From Amblyomma americanum (Eukaryota; Arthropoda; Arachnida; Ixodida; Ixodidae), in the NCBI RefSeq assembly GCF_052857255.1, contig NC_135500.1:54647272-54711271 (forward strand): a DNA stretch of 64,000 bases. Direction: 5' to 3'. The position numbers and the translations under genes are program-made. Positions 45,761 through 58,464 of this stretch are shown one piece after another (the first letter of the stretch is position 1; every line of letters starts with the position of its first letter). A model generated the notes under the pieces. That model saw nothing but the letters and a program-made list of their open reading frames with translations. It searched no databases and had not been told where the DNA came from.

Positions 45761-48700
45761 ATTGTTTTACTGCAGAATTCTAGAAATACTGTCGTGCTGT
45801 CGTATGACAGGGATATGATCAAATTGACCAAAGATGCTTCAAAGCGCGTTCACTGAGGCGAGTCGCGAAGAAGATGCGAGGTGCTCTGGTCTGTTGGTGA
45901 CGGGCACCGAGCGAAATGAAGCGCTCATTCACATTGGCGAATCGAGTTTTCAACTCGCTTCCTGCGACCAGGCTCTGTCACCGAACGAGAATTGGCTTAG
46001 AGGAGAGGCACTGCTCGAGCACTCACCTAATTCCCTTCTGTTCACACATGACATTGTGACGAAAGTAGTGCATGCTCAAGAGTATAATGCGGCTTTCAAA
46101 GCCCAAACAGCTGTAATGCACAAGCGACGAAGCCAGCGGTGACTGCGTATCCGCACGCGCTTGCGGTGGAGGCATGGAGCTGCAGCCACGACAGCGCCTG
46201 CACACCAATCGGTGTGCGCAAGTCGAATGGCGCTACTGAAAGTCAGTGTCCTCTTGGATTCTGTGACATGTTCAAGCCATGTAACATAATGTACCGCTAC
46301 TACTACATGCGCAGAAAAGGCCAAGGACACTTCTATGTGTCGCGGAAAAGAATGTCGTTAATCGTCAATCAGGGAAAATTACTCGCCATGACCATCCGGC
46401 TACACAAAGGCAGCATGTGTGTACATGCACATGCATGCAGTTCTCTGTATAAATGTTCAAAGCAACCCCGATATCATTTTTCCGCGTTTCAGTTTTAAGA
46501 GCGTCAGCTCTTACTACTTACGTTGGTCAAGGACACGTCTGTCTGCAGGGAAGGTCAAATTGGCTAAGACAGTTACCACACTATATCACAAAGCAACAGC
46601 GGGCGCGTAGAGCCTCAGTTTTCACAGATACCTTCGATACTTTTTACATATGGCAGTATAGCGGCTATCGAAGTGGAACCCCGGGGATCCCCATTTGCAT
46701 CAAATTTGGGGGCCGCCCGTTTGACGCATAACGATCGAAGTGGTGTCATTTGACTTGTCACGTTCCTGAGGATAAAGTAAACATTTAGATCAAGCCCAAA
46801 ATATGTGTGGGATTCGCACCGACGACCTTTTCGCACCCAAACCGTGCATTCCGGGGACTTCCAGACAGCCATAAGGCCTAATCGTTTGTCGCAGAGGGTT
46901 CCGGATGCGGTCAAACAATTCGTCTTGTTGTAATGCACACGTTTATAAAATTCGTCAACTGATATATAAGGAGGAAACATACCGGATATAACGAAGGTGG
47001 CTGTAGCTTTGAAGTGGATGACGCTGCTTGTATCTTGGAACGAATGTTTCCGAAACGAAACGCCCTCTGATGTTTGTATTTTGTCTTCTCCACGTTTGCT
47101 GAGCACCCCGATCTAGGACCCCGATCTAAACACTTGAAGCTCTCGTAGCTAACGCTCTTAAGTCCAACGCTGATGCAGTGTTGGCGGAGAATTTTTTTAG
47201 CGGCAGTGACGTGGTGCTTATCATAAAATAACAAAAAATACTTTACGACGTCGTTCATTGCCTTCACTGAAAATTTCATGACGGTGACACGAAAATGTCG
47301 CTAAATATAGACAGCAGCGTATGCAGCCGAAGGTGAAATGCGGCGGCCGGCGAGTTTGAACCGATTTGATTCTCGGTCGAAATGAGAATAAAGTCTTGGG
47401 ACTGACGTCAACCGCGCGCTTTAAAGAGTTTCGCCTGCTTTGACACAGTCTAGCTCCTGTGCACCCGCCCTCGGTCCTCTAAACTACTCTGGTCCCAGTG
47501 TGACTGTGTGCTATGACAATCTGAGCGAAAAGGAGCATGTCTGGGGGTTTTGATGTGCACCACGGCCATACAGTTGAGCGACATGATAACGTACGGGCGC
47601 GGCATGCCAGCCTGAATACCGGCCGCCAGCGTCAGAAAAATGCGACAGTAATGTTTCTTCAAGCCCATACTAAGCCGTCGGATGGAGTATCGTTGTCCAA
47701 TATCGAGTCGTTGGTAGAATCGATAACAGGAATACAAAAAAATGCCTCCCCACGGCGCCTTTAATTGCTGCTGCTCAATAGCGGCTCTTTTGGCCTCAGC
47801 TGGCTCTGCTCCTGAAGGTGTCACGGAAAACGAGCATATCTTTGCTTTGCTATGAGACAAGGTTCACAGTAAAACGATGACGAGAGCAGCACCTCAGCGC
47901 TAGCCAGTTTCGAAGTGCACTCAGCTGCTGCATCGATGTGAAACCGGCTAGGCTTAGCGACGACTAGGGCAGCCAGGGGGTAGCGCGTAGTTCATTGCCC
48001 GGCGCGCCCGCGGGCGGCATCGTTCCCGAAAGCTCGCCTCGCTCACTCCGGCTGGCTCACTTATTGGCTCAACAGCTTGCGACCTTCACTCGGAAGGCTG
48101 GAAAATCGAGAAGCGAGCGACTGGCGCTGCGACTGAGCGATACTTTATGCCCACGTTTGCAGTACTGGTGAACAACCTTTAACGCCCATATGCTTGGGTT
48201 ATCGGCTGCGTTGCGGCGAGTCTTAGTTAAGATCGTCCGCGACGCCATCGTCACCGTCCGTGACATACCGGCTGAAAATTTCAATTCGAGTACGTGCCGA
48301 AACAGCTCGTATTTATCGTAACGATACGAACTCGAAAACACGGCTGCTTCGATGCGCTAGTGGGCTCTTGCTTGTTAAACTACACGCGATCAGGATGCGG
48401 CGAGTGCTAGCCGCTGTTGCATATTAGCTAAAGTGAGACGAAAGTATCGACGTAGTTTCGTAACGCAGTTGATATCAAAGCAATCTGCTTGTACTGGTCA
48501 CCGATTAAGCTGTTAAGTTTCATGATCTCCGGTGAGCGTGCCAGTGTCGCGCAAATTAATGCATCGCAGCTACTCTCCATCGTCCCAATTGCGTTCAACT
48601 TATCCACTATATTCGCCAGCTTGAGATACGGCGCTTTTCTTCGCTGTTTTTGTCGCAACTTAGTGATTTTATCTGGCATCAAACGAAATTGCATTCTGTC

Positions 48701-51534
48701 AACACCGTCGTCTGCTCCGTCGTCTGCTAGGGCATCCGGGTCACTTCAGGGGATCACAGGATCGCAGCTTCTACAAACGACATGCCAGAAAAAGTAACTG
48801 AAAGCGCTTTAGTATTCTTAAATAATCAAAAAATAATTTAAAATAAATGCAGTGTATTTGTTGTGAAGATAATATTTATATTCATGGTTTAAAAAACAAA
48901 TTTTTTGTCGGTTTCAATTTTTCATCGACACGAAAGCGAAGCCGTCGGCGCCATTGCAGCGCAACCGCTTCGTCTTGTTTTGTATTATTTGCCTCTTTGA
49001 GGCACTGCTTGAGTACTTGTACGGCGGACACGTGTGAAGAACTCATTCAATAGGAAGGTGAGCAGGAGTGTGTTTTGGAAGCCAACGACCAGGATTTCGG
49101 CCTGTCAACATTGGCGAGTTTCAACGGGTAAGCCATGAAGAAAGACAGTGCTGGGACGTCTTGTCATCTGTAAAGGGAACGAAAACTCCTGCGCCGTTTT
49201 ACTAAGCCTGGATGAATCGCATGGTAGGTGAGTCCCGCTCTGGGTTTCTTTGCTGATGATCTGTATTCACACGCGCTATTTGTATGCGGCTATATAGAGA
49301 TGTGAGTGGAGGCAATCCGCCTGCGGTTGCCGCAGATATAATGCGGCGCCAAAAAGTAGGGCCTATATACTGCATGACAAGTGTTGTTCTCATTGTCTTT
49401 ATGTGCATTTAGTACTCGCGTGCCGTGGTAAATAAAAATGGCACCAGATATCACAACCGCGTTACGCTTTCGCTTGCTAGTGCTTCGACACTCGGTGAAA
49501 AAGCATGGATTTGCACTGCGTAGAAGACGGTGAGCGAGTAGTGCCGCGCGGCGGAGCGCTCGCGCTAGGCCATCTGCGATCAGACACCGCACTATTTTGC
49601 TCAGGGTTAGTACTCATCGGATTAGTGCTTGTGCCTTAATATGCGTCATACTAAATTCTGAGACAGTGATCGCATGCGAAAGGCTAGTTCAAATTCATCG
49701 CCTTGTCATTTGTAAACTTGTCTGTGCTTCCCCAGTGGAACAGGATTTGAGGCAGTGTAATGTCTAAGTTAGATCAACCTTGCGTCTCCTGAGCTGTAAA
49801 CGTTGATGCTTCCTCTCCTTCTGAGCACTGCGAGCTGTCGGAGATGCAACTGCACAATTATTTAGGATTTCTACCTTTTTGCTATATCCCTCGCTTTTGC
49901 GGCCCGCATTCAAGTCGTTCACCATTGTCGATGTTTTTTTGTTACTTATTTTTGCTTTGTTATTTATTCTTGGTTGCGGGCCATCAGCTGTGATGACGGC
50001 GATTCTCCGAGCTCGGAACTTTTCCCAGGCACGGGATCCTACCCACAGACCTCCCTTCGCCGCACTCACGAGTGTTCTTTGGTATTTTTTGTTTCTCTTG
50101 CCCTTACTTGCATTGCCAGTCAACAAATTTGTGCAGCTTTTAATTGTATGCAGATTTGTTAAATGCGCTAGCAATTTTTCTATGATGCTAAGCTGTGCTG
50201 TGAGATATCAAGCTTCTTTCTAGTGAAGGCATGCTTTTTTCCATTCTCTCTTCTCATTTAACCAAGGCAGACTGGTTGCAACTTTCAATTTAATACCTAG
50301 ACATTGGTGCAAGGCAGCATGATAGGAATTAATGAAAACCTGCACATCCTATATTCAAATTGGTGTGCGGTATTTCAGCCAGCTCATCTTTCAGTGTGGT
50401 TATAACAGTTATTGTGACTCTTCTCAAAGAATTTATATGGGTGCATTACATAAAATCTGTTCATTTGTTTTGTCATGGGCTAGCTCATTGGTTTTTATTT
50501 ACTTATATTACGTCTAAGTTTAGTTTTTAAAGCAGTAGACGATTTCCTCTCTTGTCATTCATGACATGGCTACAGCCACTGACAGCTGTTGCTCTGGATG
50601 TATTTATTTGCAGTTGTCAGCAGCTAGCATCTATTGGGCCATGCGTGCTTACTGCCTTTGGCTGTGTCATCCCTCCTTATCCGTTCATAGTAGTTATTCT
50701 GTTTCAGTGATGCATATCTTAGCTGCCTATTTAGAAAAATATTTTCCATATATGCTTGCAGCTAGGTTTAGAAATGCATGAAACTCTACATGCACTTTAC
50801 AGCAGTACTTCAGCTTATAATTACCGGAACTGTAGACTTGTACAAAATATAGTCGCTGATGTAGCTCTTGACGCAGCTGCTGTTAACATAAACGTGCTTT
50901 GACATTGCACAGCTGTTGCCTGGTATGCATATGTGTCCTAGAAAAGGACCTATATGTTCATTTATCCCTTTAAAAACATTGTGCTCTACAATAATGGTTT
51001 ACCAGTATTTCTGATACAGAGACCAAATTGTCAGTCAGTAATGTAACATTGCACGATGACACCAATCCTTGTATGGCATAGCATCCTTGCAATGCACTGG
51101 GCAAGCTGCTGTCAGCACAGATTTATTGCTGGTTTATCGCCATAGCATATGGTTATACTGCACAGTTTGTACCTCTACCTTCTTAAAGCTGTATACTTGA
51201 AAAATTTAAAATTAGTTGAAGGAAAATTCAAGCAAATGTAACGGTAACTGTCTCACATTTTGGTGGACACTTGAACCGTGATATAAGGGAGGGATATAGA
51301 AGGGAAGTAATGAAGAGCTGATGCCCATGTTAGATGCCCCTCTTTAGTTAAACATACCTCGCAATTAACACATTTGGTGCAAAACAAACATGGGACTTGC
51401 ACGCTCACAAGCACCCTCATGTCAGTAAAACAAAGTGCCAATGTTGCCGTACTTTAGAGCTTTGCTCTTAAAAGCGCAGCTGACTGCTGCTCAAAGTTGA
51501 GAGCAAAAATATGTCTACTTTTCCTCATGTGCAG
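45761..51534. other. Long stretch without a recognised gene
   Basis: About 5.8 kb. Several minus-strand ORFs have a protein-like look but no recognised family: 47106-46615 (163 codons), 47860-47450 (136 codons, with AAIEQQQLKAPWGG), 48694-48428 (88 codons, basic, KITKLRQKQRRKAPYLKLAN) and 50174-49764 (136 codons, basic). A GGTGCGAATCCCA B-box-like string lies on the minus strand near 46815, possibly an old SINE. Nothing firm. Confidence 0.3.
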
Positions 51535-51615
51535 TCTGCGGTGCTGGTGCCATTTCCAATGGTGATTGACATTGAGTTGCATGATGCGCAGTCCGTTCCT
51601 GGAGTTAGTGATTTT
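51535..51615 (+). CDS. Possible 27-codon internal exon of an unidentified gene
   Basis: An open 81-nt block lies between a TCATGTGCAG acceptor (ending 51534) and a GTATGT donor (51616). It reads SAVLVPFPMVIDIELHDAQS then VPGVSDF. The other two frames are blocked by stops. No homologue recognised. It may belong with the candidate exons near 52268 and 52700, but the phases do not all agree. Confidence 0.3.
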
Positions 51616-52267
51616 GTATGTCGTGTGAATGTGTTGTTCAAATTAGTGCAGAACAATGGTTCTCTAGTTCATTTTAGGTAACTGTGTCCTGTGTCACATG
51701 CTACCACCCTTTTTCCTCGAATTTCCTAATCTCATTTAGCCATCTGATTGCCACCCATTCATGCATTCACCTACTCTTGGAATCCTCCCAGTGTTTTAGT
51801 GTGGTATTGCTTATATCTTCTCTGCATTACACATGCATTGCACTTCTTTTTTTGATTTAGTCAATATCTCTCTGTTCCATCTGGGCTTGTGATGCAATGT
51901 GTAGGGCCCATCGTTTTGAGTAAAACCTGGTTTCTCCCTACTGTTGCACTATTAAAGATTCTTAAAGATTAGGTTCAATGCAATTTCTGTGCAAATGTGC
52001 CTGTAAGAAAGTGTGGTTTGAAGGTGCACAAACCGAAGAACTGCTGGAGTGTAGTGGATGTCACATAATTCTTCTGAGAGATTTTTTAAACAATTCTGGT
52101 TATTTTAGTTTTCTTTTAATGTTTATTGTTTGTCGGTTGCTTATAATTTTTGGATAAACTGAAAACTACATGTACTGACTGGTATTTCATTCCAATAATT
52201 ATACCCATTATTATGAAGCTGTGTTGGAAGGTAGGTGTGCATTTAGTATGCGTGCTTTGAATTTCAG

Positions 52268-52487
52268 TGATTGTTTCTGCAATACAAAATGGAGGACAGG
52301 TCTCTGCTGTGCGAGTTTATTGCAATGGAGTGAAAGTAGCTGGAGCAGCATTTGCTACTGTGGCACCCAGCCAAAAGTTCTCCCACAGACCACTGAGCTT
52401 CTGAATACCTATGGCTTAAAGCTCGAAGCTCTGGTTGCCCTTTCCGAGGTTTTCTGCATTAACGAGTGCAAGCCCAAGGGCTCATAG
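52268..52487 (+). pseudogene. Possible exon or gene fragment with one frameshift
   Basis: After a TTTCAG acceptor (52267) the frame reads IVSAIQNGGQVSAVRVYCNG then VKVAGAAFATVAPS; after a -1 shift near 52375 it continues LPQTTELLNTYGLKLEALVA then LSEVFCINECKPKGS and a stop at 52485-52487. Both halves look coding (biased composition, no stops), and neither matches a family I know. The frameshift may be a sequence error or mark a pseudogene. A weak GTTTTC donor lies at 52448. Confidence 0.35.
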
Positions 52488-52699
52488 ATAACAAGCATTT
52501 GAAACCATAGAGTAGTAGTGCTTGGGCCGTGCAGCAAGTCAGTGTGAAATAGGTCGGGATAAACGTGGTTTACTGTAGAAAGCTAGTGTGAAAAAATAGT
52601 TGCGCTCACAGAAACCGCTGTTTTTCTTAGTCGGTCATTGAAACAAAGCAATGTATGCAAAATTTAATATCTCACTGATCCCTCAATTTTTTTTCCAGC

Positions 52700-52812
52700 T
52701 AATGACCAAGAGTTGCATGGAAGTTGTGCAAGCCACCAAGTTGCGTGTGATTTTTGCCAGGGACCTGGAGCAGGCTGGGAAATTAGTGGATGACCAGTGG
52801 TATTCACTCAGT
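52700..52812 (+). CDS. Possible internal exon of an unidentified gene
   Basis: A T-rich tract plus TTTTTTTTCCAG acceptor (ending 52699) precedes an open 113-nt block ending CACTCA before a GTAAGG donor (52813). It reads LMTKSCMEVVQATKLRVIFA then RDLEQAGKLVDDQWYSL. Splice signals are good and the composition is protein-like. No family is recognised. Confidence 0.4.
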
Positions 52813-52869
52813 AAGGCAGGCTTTTTCTGCAAGTACAGTTTTTGGCATGGCATTGCTTATGAACGCATG

Positions 52870-53465
52870 CACTAATCTGACTACTCTATGCCCGCCCATG
52901 CTTCAAGAATAATGAATTGCATAAAAAAAATTGATTGCCGAAAAAAAATTGCCGCTTCTGTTATGTTTTTTCAGGAAAGTATTTGCCATTTAAAGGGCTG
53001 TGAAAACCATAAATATATTATGTGCTTGCTGTGGCTTTTTTTTCAAATTTCTTCCACGTCTATGTTGGCCTGACCTTGTAGCTTGTCTGCATGAGATTGG
53101 CTGCTACCTACAGTTCGCTTTTTTGTTGCTCCTTTATTGCCTGTCACAATCTTTACTTTGCGTGGCAGTGTCATGCAGTTTGGGAAGTAATCTGATCTTA
53201 TTTCTGCATTGGCCTGAAGTGCAAGCTTTTGCATGTGGGGCAGGTTTATGGTGTCCTTTTGTTTGCTGTAACTGCAGTTTGGCCATGAGGGTTAGATGTT
53301 TAGTCCTTTTTTTATTTTGATGCAGTGTCATATACTTCATGCATAAAAATAATGAAGTAAGCACTATTTTTTTAAATAAATGAACATTCATTATAGCTGT
53401 GGCCATTATAAGTGCACTTGACTCTAAAATGGCTGTCTTCCGGCATTCAGTATTACATCTCAAAA
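52870..53465. other. Unassigned spacer
   Basis: About 600 bases before the Penelope-like pair with no recognised feature. Confidence 0.35.
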
Positions 53466-54842
53466 CTAGCCGGAAGACACAAAACAGGAGAAGAGATGAG
53501 CACAAGATGAGACTGGTCTGACAACTGAAATTTTATTGAAGGAAAGTGGCAAAAGAAGACCTGCAAAGAGATTCAAGCACGCAAAACCCCAAAGCAGTGA
53601 GAGGGCAAAAACAATCGAAAGGCACTAACGTACTAGTAAACCATCTTAAAAACTAATTCCTTACAGTGAAGGTTCACCGACGGTTTAGCCAGGCACTTGT
53701 TTTTAGCCTTACTGATGTAGTAAGCCTCGACTATATCAGGACAGATTTATCACTTCCCTAAACCACGGATGTGCCGCAGAAATCAGGCGTGCAAAGAGAA
53801 AGGTCGTCCTCCGATTGCATTCACGAGATTGAACGTGCAGTGTCAGGTGAAAATTCGCCTTCCTCTCTATACAGTGAAAGTGCTCTCAGCCAGGCGCACA
53901 TTCAGATATCTGCTTGTCTGCCCATTGTAGTTTCAGCTACGTGGCAGTGGAATGCGAAAAACCCGTTTACTTTTGCAAGTGGTGAACATTTTTTATCTGC
54001 CACTGTGCATAGCGGACGATTACCCGTAGTTGTATCAAGCCTAGTTTGAACGAAGAAGCAAAGGGCTCCTACCTTACTTTTAGCGGTCAAGACAACAGCA
54101 ACATCATACTTTGGTGCAACTTTCTTGGGACGGTGAGAAATGGCGTGGAGGTAAGGTATAGAGCCCGTCTTTTTGTGCTGCTAAACTACGTCAGCATCAT
54201 GTGAATGGTGTTCCGTTCCTTCGAGAGAGTAAAAACACACTCTGACAGGTGCGCGAGATGGACAAGTGGGAACCAGGTGCCATTGGCTTGGAAACCTGCT
54301 CCGAGAATGCATTCTAAACACTGTGATGGCATGACTTCCAAAAAAACGGTCGTGATGCATGCAATTGCCAACCTGTCCTTCACCAGCCTCGAGTGGTTCA
54401 ACTCATAGCTAAGAGGCTTCCTGATCTTGGGCTGTGGCGCCAACATATGTGGTCGTCCGCAAAGCGCAGGTCTAAGTCAAGAAGCTACAAACGGTTATGC
54501 TTAGTGAAATTCAGACATAAAAGATAGGCTTTGACCACATGCCTAATGGTTTCTAAAACGTCTTGTGCCAACTTATCTGAGCCCTCCTTGTGCAAAAAAA
54601 TTAGGTAGCTATCAACATAACGAAATGCTACTATGCCGAGGTCTTCCAAACAGGGCTTTGATGCGGTATCGACTCTGGACAGAAGAATGTCGGGGAGGAA
54701 CAGTGCAACCTGGGACCCTCTGCATATGCCTGATTTCTGATGTAAATACCGCCTTGCCAACTCACAGAAGTGGAGTTCTGTGGAGTTCTAGTTTCTTGTG
54801 GACAGCAACCTGGGCAGGTGCTCTGCAGTGAGCATCGGCATG
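53466..54842 (-). pseudogene. Penelope-like element, left inverted copy
   Basis: Minus-strand fragments: RT motifs in ORF 54760-54485 (GSQVALFLPDILLSRVDTA, RYVDSYLIFLHKEGSDKLAQ where YVDD is expected), the next block 54446-54186 (KPLSYELNHSRLVKDRLAIA, PLVHLAHLSE), and a degraded GIY-YIG endonuclease region between about 54090 and 53770 (GRQADI then a SISCNRRTTFLFARLI segment). The 3' region to 53466 matches, inverted, the end of the copy at 56050-56530. Penelope-like retroelements pair this RT with a GIY-YIG nuclease. Confidence 0.8.
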
Positions 54843-56530
54843 AAGGGCCTTCACTATTCTTTGTCACATGATAGACCTCTGAGGCATGTGCAAACTGCAT
54901 CAGGGTGAACAATGAACATGCTTTTACAGATGATTGCGTGATTTCGGTTGCTGGCTTCATGGGGCTGTTGTCCTTTTACTGCAAGTCTGAATTTGTCAGT
55001 TGGCAGGGCGGTATTAACACGCTGGTCGTACCTTTGCTCAGCAACATTTTTTTGTCTAAAGTCGATAAGGCATTAGAGCCCTGTTTGGAAGACCTTGGAA
55101 TAGTAGCATTTCGTTATGTTCATGACTATCTAATTTTTCTGGACATAGAAGGTTCAGATAAGTTGGCATAAGATGTTTTAGGAGTCTTTAAGGCATGCGG
55201 TCAAGGCCTGTCTTTTACATCAGAATTGTCTAAGCAGAATCGTTAGCAGTTTCTTGATGCAGACCTGTGCTTTGTGGACGAATATGGTTGTCGGGGCTAC
55301 AGCTAAAGATCGGGGAAGGCTCTTTTTAGCTACGAGTCGGACCACTCGTTGCTGGGGAAGGAAGGCGAAGAGGTGTATTTGTCGCTGGTTAAGCTCAGTA
55401 AAGATGGAAACACTTGATGGGTGTGCAATCTATGCATGACATCAGCTTTACATAAGTCATGCCATCACTGCTGAGGACGCATTCTTGTAGCAGGTTTCCA
55501 AGCAGCTGGGTTCCCACTAGCCCATCTCAACAACCTCTCATAATATGTTTTCACTCGCTCCAGGGTAAGGAGCACATACTCCGATGATGCTGATACACCT
55601 TACCTCCACAGTATTTCACAGTCTCAAGAAAGTCGTGGGAAAGCGTAATGCTGCTGTTGTCTTAACAGCGAAGTGCAAGACAGGAGGCCTTTGCGCCGCC
55701 ATTAAAAAGGCTTGATAAAACTGAATACTTGTCCACAATGGACAGTGTCACAAAAAAAGGTTCACCACTTGCAAAAGTAATGGAGCTTATTGCGTTCCAC
55801 TGCCTTATGGCTGCAACTAATATAGGCAGACAGGCAGATATCTGAATTTGCACCTGAAAGAGCACTTTCACTCTATAGGGGGAACGCAAATTCTAATCTG
55901 GCACTGCATGCTCAATCTTGTGAATGCAAATCTGAGGACGACCTGTCTCTTTGCACGCCTAATTCCCACGACACATCAGTGGTTTATGGAAGGGATAAAT
56001 CTGTCGGTAGATAGTTGAGGCTTAATACATCGGTAAGGCTAAGGACACGAGTAGCTAAGTCATCAGTAAACCTTCACCGTAAGAAATTTGCTTTTTAGAT
56101 GATTCATTAGTATGCCAGTGACCTTTGATTGCACTTCGCCCCTTCACTGCTTTGGGTTATTGTGCGCTTGTATCTCTTCGCGGGTCTTCTTTTGTGGCTT
56201 TCCTTCAATGATGCCGCCGCGGTGGCTCAGTGGTTATGGAGCTCGGCTGTTGTCCCAAAAGACGCAGGTTCGATCCTGGCCGCACCTGTCAAATTTCAAT
56301 GAAGGCGAAATTTTAGAGGCCCGTGTACTGTGCGTTGTCAGTGCATGCTAAAGAACCCCAGGTGGTAGAAATTTCTGGAGCCCTCCGCTACGGCGTCCCT
56401 CATAGCCTGAGTCGCTTTGGGACGTTAAACCCTCACAAATCAAATAATCAAAATCTTCAATGAAAGTTTTGTTTGTCCTGCCTCTTGAGCTCATGTCTTC
56501 TTGTGTGTTCTGGCTGGTTTTAAGGTGAGC
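54843..56530 (+). pseudogene. Penelope-like element, right copy
   Basis: Plus-strand RT starts near 54845 (LHYSLSHDR) and continues in ORF 54905-55171 (FMGLLSFYCKSEFVSWQGG, LLSNIFLSKVDKALEP, RYVHDYLIFLDIEGS, where the catalytic YVDD is altered to YVHD). The GIY-YIG endonuclease remnant lies at about 55785-55960 (YRQTGRYLNLHLKEHF). Stops and frameshifts are frequent. It mirrors the left copy, the two 5' ends facing each other near 54842. A SINE interrupts its 3' region. Confidence 0.8.
56212..56454 (+). repeat. tRNA-derived SINE with 9-bp target duplication
   Basis: The head TGCCGCCGCGGTGGCTCAG starts at 56212. It has A-box TGGCTCAGTGG and B-box GTTCGATCC (near 56269) and a body with AGAACCCCAGGTGGTAGAAA and GGGACGTTAAACCC, ending in an A/T-rich tail. 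CTTCAATGA occurs at 56203-56211 and 56455-56463, an exact target duplication inside the Penelope-like copy. Confidence 0.92.
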
Positions 56531-56534
56531 CAGT

Positions 56535-57011
56535 ACCAACTCGGCCAGTCATAAGCCTTGTTCAGTATTACAACATTTTGAATAAAGTGAAGTTTACTAG
56601 GCTATGTTGCCGGGGATCGTGTCCGCTGCAGTTGTGGGCAACGCAGAAGAGATAGCGTCATACGATTGGTTGTGTAATTGGCAGAGGATGATGTGAGGAT
56701 GCTGCTCGACAAGAAAATTTCATAATCTGATAATTATTTACAGCCAAAAATGTCCAAAAAGTGGCTGGGCCAGAGAAAAAGTGCCACGAATTTTTAAAAC
56801 GCTGAAAGTAGGTGGAGCTACAGCGTAGTGCCAAGTTTGAAAAACTGGAAGTATGGACAAAGCAAAAGCTTGGCGCCACGTTTGAAAACTTGAAATGAGC
56901 AATCACGTGACCAGTGATAAGTGTCTTATACTTAACGAGGAGATATAAAAAAGAATGATAAATTAGAGGCAATTAGGTAATTATTGAGAAGCGAAAGGCA
57001 ATGAACGGGTG
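56535..57011. other. Unassigned spacer
   Basis: About 480 bases of A-rich DNA between the Penelope-like copy and the solo LTR. Nothing recognised. Confidence 0.35.
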
Positions 57012-57905
57012 TGTGACGTTCCTTGTGTGTGCTACGAAGGGCCTCGTTTCGGCGGGCCTGGCCCCGTGACAAGACGGCGGGCATCATCAATTACCGAGCC
57101 ATACTCGTTGAGAGTGAACGACCGAAAACGAAGGGGTTTAAGCACAACCGGACCCCCTTTCCATAGTGTCGGCACGTGTCGAACGCCGCCGCCGCCGCCA
57201 CGGGGAGACGGGCGTTATCTTCCCCAATTGCCGTGATCGTGCCGGGGACAAAGGGCCTCGTTTCGGCGGGCCTGGCCCCGTGACAAGACGGCGGGCATCA
57301 TCACCAACCCTCCCGAGCACATCCCAGGACAAGGGACCACTTTCCCGGCCTTTAAATGACCTCGCGTTCCGGCCTTGAGTGGCGAGTGTCGTTTGATGGA
57401 GAACGGAGGTCGGTGACCTGCGGGAACCGTCAGCGGGCCATAGACCGTCTACCACAGCCGACGCTACCTCGACGACAACCTTCTTTCCCTCTGATTCAAC
57501 ACGTGACGGGGGCGAGACCATAAGTGCGGTGGTGTGTTTGTGCGCCCAAGTGAAAGCCCTAGGCCCCTCCCACTCCGGCGTGGACGTCCTCACCCTAGGA
57601 AATTTGGGGATAAGAGGATATAAAAATCGACAATGAGTACGGAAGAAAAAACGCTCAGGAAGACATCGTTCGCCAAGGGGGCCTTCAGCGCCGAAGCCCG
57701 ACTGCGTGCAGCTTCTGCGAGCAACCGTTCGAGCTCAACTCCGGAGCCCCTCCATCGTCCCCATGAAGTCGTCGGCACGTAATCTCGGACACCCCAGCCT
57801 CTGATGTATAATCATTGAATATATCTGTTTGTTTACACTGAGCCATACGGTGTCTCTTTGCCTCTCCGTCCCGTGTGGACCTGCGCATTATGGGGGGTCG
57901 TCACA
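57012..57905 (+). repeat. Solo LTR (Ty3/Gypsy-like) with internal tandem duplication
   Basis: The 894-bp block begins TGTGACGTTCC and ends GGGTCGTCACA, so its termini are the inverted repeat TGTGACG/CGTCACA. GGTG flanks both sides (57008-57011 and 57906-57909), a 4-bp duplication. A TATA-like GATATAAAAATC is at 57617-57628. A 53-bp GC-rich segment (AAGGGCCTCGTTTCGGCGGG start) occurs at 57037-57089 and 57251-57303, 214 bp apart, as in U3 enhancer duplications. No internal coding region is present, so it formed by LTR-LTR recombination. The Gypsy assignment rests on termini and duplication length. Confidence 0.85.
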
Positions 57906-57909
57906 GGTG

Positions 57910-58464
57910 ATTAGACTGGGCGGGTATTCAGTGAGTGGGCAGGAACGATTCATGGAGGAAAATTTGAAAACTCGAAATCATTGCTGGGATGAAATGAGGG
58001 TAAAATAAGAGTTAATTGATAACCAATCTAGTCAACGAGAAAACAACCATGGCGCCAAATTCGAAAGGCGACTAGTGTAGAGAAGGCGTCAACGCTTTCA
58101 CATTCTTTTTGTGCAGGTAGCAGCGGTGATCTCTATTTTTTCTTTTTTTCAGCCAAGACAAAAACCACTTTTCTTGGCTCATGGGCGATGTATCTAGGAA
58201 CCTGCGGCCAGGACAACGCTGGTCAGCATGCATCAGCAAGCTCGAAAAAAAGCACGAAACAATAAATATTGATCATTTTCATTTCAATTCTAGTAGTTTT
58301 GTGCACGAATTACTCTGGAATGCACAAAGCTTGTGTTAATTGACAGGCGATCATTAAGCTGTGCATTTTTGTGCATTGCCTACTCCAGAACACAAATTCT
58401 GTGTTAATTGACAGGTGACAAAGTAACGACTGTTACACAGTGTATGAGCACTACACATGACACA
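57910..58464. other. Unassigned spacer
   Basis: About 550 bases. A loose local repetition is visible at about 58320-58415 (GTGTTAATTGACAGG twice). No gene recognised. Confidence 0.4.

Noticed and set aside
45200..45856. 218-codon ORF with repeated RDRYLSW-like peptides
   Set aside because: It is the translation of a ~30-bp minisatellite; long frames are open on both strands, as expected when the unit length is divisible by 3.
47450..47860. 136-codon minus-strand ORF as a conserved gene
   Set aside because: Some segments look protein-like, but I recognise no family and see no splice or promoter support; kept only as a note in the spacer entry.
49764..50174. Basic 136-codon minus-strand ORF
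   Set aside because: Low-complexity K/R-rich composition, no recognised domain or splice context.
57138..57593. 151-codon minus-strand ORF
   Set aside because: It lies wholly in the GC-rich U3-like part of the solo LTR and covers the internal duplication; no protein features are seen.
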